From: Treponema sp.
Lineage (GTDB): Bacteria > Spirochaetota > Spirochaetia > Treponematales > Treponemataceae
Assembly (NCBI GenBank): GCA_021442965.1
Contig: JABUUX010000063.1
Span: forward strand, 1 to 7,582
Direction of reading: 5' to 3'
DNA: 7,582 bases
Part shown: in pieces, positions 6,400-7,582 of the stretch
Position numbering within the stretch: the first letter of the stretch is position 1
Layout of the letters: each line of letters begins with the position of its first letter
Notes under the pieces: generated by a model
Databases searched by the model: none
What the model saw: the letters and a program-made list of their open reading frames with translations, nothing else
Told to the model about the DNA's origin: nothing
Made by a program: the position numbers and the translations under genes

Positions 6400-7269
6400 A
6401 TGAATCGCATAGTAACAATTCAGGATATTTCCGGACTTGGAAAATGTTCTCTTACAGTTGCACTTCCTCTTATTTCTGCTATGGGCATTGAATGTGCCGT
6501 ACTTCCTACAGCGGTTCTATCCACACACACAGCCTTTCAGGGCTTCAATTTCCGGGACCTTACATCCGATATACAAAAAATAGCTGACCATTGGAAATCA
6601 AAACAGATTCACTTTGACGCCATATACACAGGCTACCTTGGTTCAATTGAACAGATTGATTTAGTTTCAAAATTTATTGATGATTTTTCTGACCGGGGTG
6701 CCCTTACAATAGTTGACCCGTGCATGGCAGACAACGGCGTTTTATACAAAGGATTTACAAAAGAGTTTGCAGCCCGTATGGGGGAACTTTGTACAAAAGC
6801 AAATATAATTACCCCTAACCTAACCGAAGCCTGTTTTCTTTTAAATATACCTTACATTCCCGAAGGTTATGATGAAGGCTACATAAAAAATATAGCGGTA
6901 AGGCTTTCAGAACTTGGTGCAAAAAAAATTATATTGAAAGACATAGTGTTTTCAGATACTTCTGAAAAAAACAAAACAAATAAAGAAAAAATCGGCAATT
7001 TATGTTATGATTCAGAAACAGAAAATTTCACCTGGTATTTCCACAAAAAAATGCAGGAAAATTTTCACGGAACCGGAGACATTTTTGCAAGCGTTCTTAC
7101 AGGCGGTATAATGCGCGGACTTCCAGTTGAAAAAGCAATGAAACTTTCAGCAGACTTTGTTGCCGAAAGCATAAAAGCAACTTTAAGCCACGCAGACTAC
7201 AACTGGTACGGCGTAGATTTTGAAACCTGCATCCCGTATCTTTTATCCCGTTTGGGAAGCGGAGAATAA
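6400..7269 (+). CDS. pdxY: Pyridoxal/pyridoxamine kinase (PdxY/PdxK family)
   Basis: This is a cytoplasmic ribokinase-fold enzyme that uses ATP to phosphorylate pyridoxal, pyridoxamine or pyridoxine for PLP salvage. At 289 residues it is near the usual length and complete. Family motifs are VTIQDISGLGKCSLTVALP at the N-terminus (vitamer site), PTAVLSTHTAF (36-46), DAIYTGYLGS (73-82), DPCMADNG (106-113), ITPNLTEA (137-144), and the anion-hole/catalytic GTGD (224-227, base D227) followed by IFASVLTGGI. The AUG at 6400 starts exactly at the family N-terminus MNRIVTIQD, yet no ribosome binding site lies before it. An out-of-frame AUG at 6392 runs into a UGA overlapping the true start. It is divergent from the GH8 gene and appears monocistronic. 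Whether it prefers pyridoxal or pyridoxamine cannot be told from sequence. Confidence 0.94.
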   Translation: MNRIVTIQDISGLGKCSLTVALPLISAMGIECAVLPTAVLSTHTAFQGFNFRDLTSDIQKIADHWKSKQIHFDAIYTGYLGSIEQIDLVSKFIDDFSDRGALTIVDPCMADNGVLYKGFTKEFAARMGELCTKANIITPNLTEACFLLNIPYIPEGYDEGYIKNIAVRLSELGAKKIILKDIVFSDTSEKNKTNKEKIGNLCYDSETENFTWYFHKKMQENFHGTGDIFASVLTGGIMRGLPVEKAMKLSADFVAESIKATLSHADYNWYGVDFETCIPYLLSRLGSGE

Positions 7270-7317
7270 TAAGTTTTGCTTAATTCAAAGCGGAATAAAA
7301 AGGGGCGCTGCGAATTG

Positions 7318-7364
7318 CACCAAAGGGGTATGCGCAACGAAGTGAGTACCCTACCCCTTTAGTG
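7318..7364. repeat. Hairpin after pdxY, possible weak terminator
   Basis: AAAGGGGTA (7322-7330) pairs perfectly with TACCCCTTT (7352-7360), and CAC/GTG outside a C-A mismatch extends it (7318-7320 with 7362-7364). The 21-base loop contains GCGCAACGAAGTGAG. A second AAAGGGG at 7299-7305 could compete for the same CCCCTTT arm. Only three T end the stem, so termination would be weak on either strand. It is more GC-rich than the other spacers here. Confidence 0.5.
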
Positions 7365-7392
7365 TTATGAGTAAAAACACGCTAGAGAATGT

Positions 7393-7490
7393 AGTTTCCA
7401 CTTATGGGACGCAGGCAAAAATGTGGGCGAGAGCCCTATGGGTGGGGGTACCCACATTTTTGCCGTTGCTGGGACCCATAAGTGGAAACT
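7393..7490. repeat. Long two-segment imperfect palindrome upstream of cimA
   Basis: The outer arms (7393-7408 and 7475-7490, 16 bases, AGTTTCCACTTATGGG) are perfect reverse complements. The inner arms (7414-7427 and 7451-7464, 14 bases, GGCAAAAATGTGGG) are also perfect. An asymmetric internal loop of 5 against 10 bases separates them, and the terminal loop is 23 bases. Within that region GTGGG (7442-7446) and CCCAC (7451-7455) form an alternative short hairpin followed by ATTTTT. The symmetry and base composition suggest a dispersed palindromic element. An attenuator for cimA is the alternative. Confidence 0.7.
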
Positions 7491-7525
7491 GAACATACAT
7501 TTTTGTAAATTTTTAGGAGCAATAT

Positions 7526-7582
7526 ATGAAACAAATAGAAATCCTTGATTCCACACTTCGTGACGGTGCCCAAGGCGAAGGC
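7526..7582 (+). CDS. cimA: Citramalate synthase CimA, 5' end only (runs off window)
   Basis: Nineteen codons are present, reading MKQIEILDSTLRDGAQGEG. The D-S/T-TLRDG signature marks the DRE-TIM metallolyase (LeuA/CimA/HMG-lyase) superfamily; its Asp and Arg are the metal-binding and catalytic residues. GAQGEG after it is the form I associate with citramalate synthase, whereas 2-isopropylmalate synthase usually has GEQSPG. CimA condenses pyruvate and acetyl-CoA to (R)-citramalate, opening a threonine-independent route to isoleucine that then uses LeuC, LeuD and LeuB. The start is supported by AGGAG (7515-7519) 6 bases before the AUG. A hairpin-rich leader region lies directly upstream. With so few residues, a LeuA-like homologue cannot be fully excluded. 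Confidence 0.8.
   Translation, partial: MKQIEILDSTLRDGAQGEG

Noticed and set aside
7437..7453. Resemblance of the loop GGGTGGGGGTACC to a T-box sequence
   Set aside because: The T-box core AGGGTGGNACCGCG is not matched, there is no stem I/specifier structure upstream, and the bases are explained by the palindrome.
7365..7556. 63-codon minus-strand open frame spanning the pre-cimA palindrome
   Set aside because: It overlaps the cimA start and its SD, is built from the inverted repeat itself (WVPATAKMWVP-type echoes), and has no recognisable family or RBS.
1..7582. CRISPR arrays, tRNA/rRNA genes, insertion sequences, toxin-antitoxin or phage genes
   Set aside because: No regularly spaced repeats, cloverleaf or GTTCRA-type T-loop signals, transposase motifs or phage-like proteins were found on either strand.

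Overview
The window reads as ordinary chromosome from an AT-rich, carbohydrate-fermenting anaerobe. The gene mix, the N-terminal-HTH response regulator and a TGAGC...GTCGAA-type hairpin repeat at the left edge make a gut or rumen spirochaete (Treponema) my best guess. This rests on recollection of protein families, not on a search, and a Firmicute is not excluded.

Layout: a short palindromic repeat (1-25); leuB on the minus strand (31-1116); a divergent intergenic region with facing promoters; a stand-alone response regulator on the plus strand (1304-1909); a two-gene plus-strand unit of malQ (2024-3610) and an EstA-like esterase (3597-5162), which overlap by 14 bases; a GH8 reducing-end xylose-releasing exo-oligoxylanase on the minus strand (5181-6290), convergent with the esterase and with its terminator inside the esterase's 3' end; a divergent AT-rich intergenic region; a PdxY-type pyridoxal/pyridoxamine kinase on the plus strand (6400-7269); a 256-base, hairpin-rich and comparatively GC-rich intergenic region (7270-7525); and the first 19 codons of a citramalate synthase (cimA) running off the right edge.

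Function: MalQ, the esterase and the GH8 enzyme all lack visible signal peptides. They fit cytoplasmic processing of imported oligosaccharides: malto-oligosaccharide disproportionation, de-esterification, and trimming of xylo-oligosaccharides from the reducing end. LeuB and CimA belong to linked branched-chain amino acid pathways, because LeuB also acts in the citramalate route to isoleucine, but they lie at opposite ends of the window on opposite strands. PdxY is PLP salvage.

No mobile-element gene, CRISPR array, tRNA or rRNA was seen, and I found no clear undescribed multi-gene system. The most interesting items are the two-part hairpin element before cimA, the terminator embedded in the convergent esterase gene, the reversed domain order of the response regulator, the large insertion in the esterase, and the missing Shine-Dalgarno sequences on the divergent GH8/pdxY pair.
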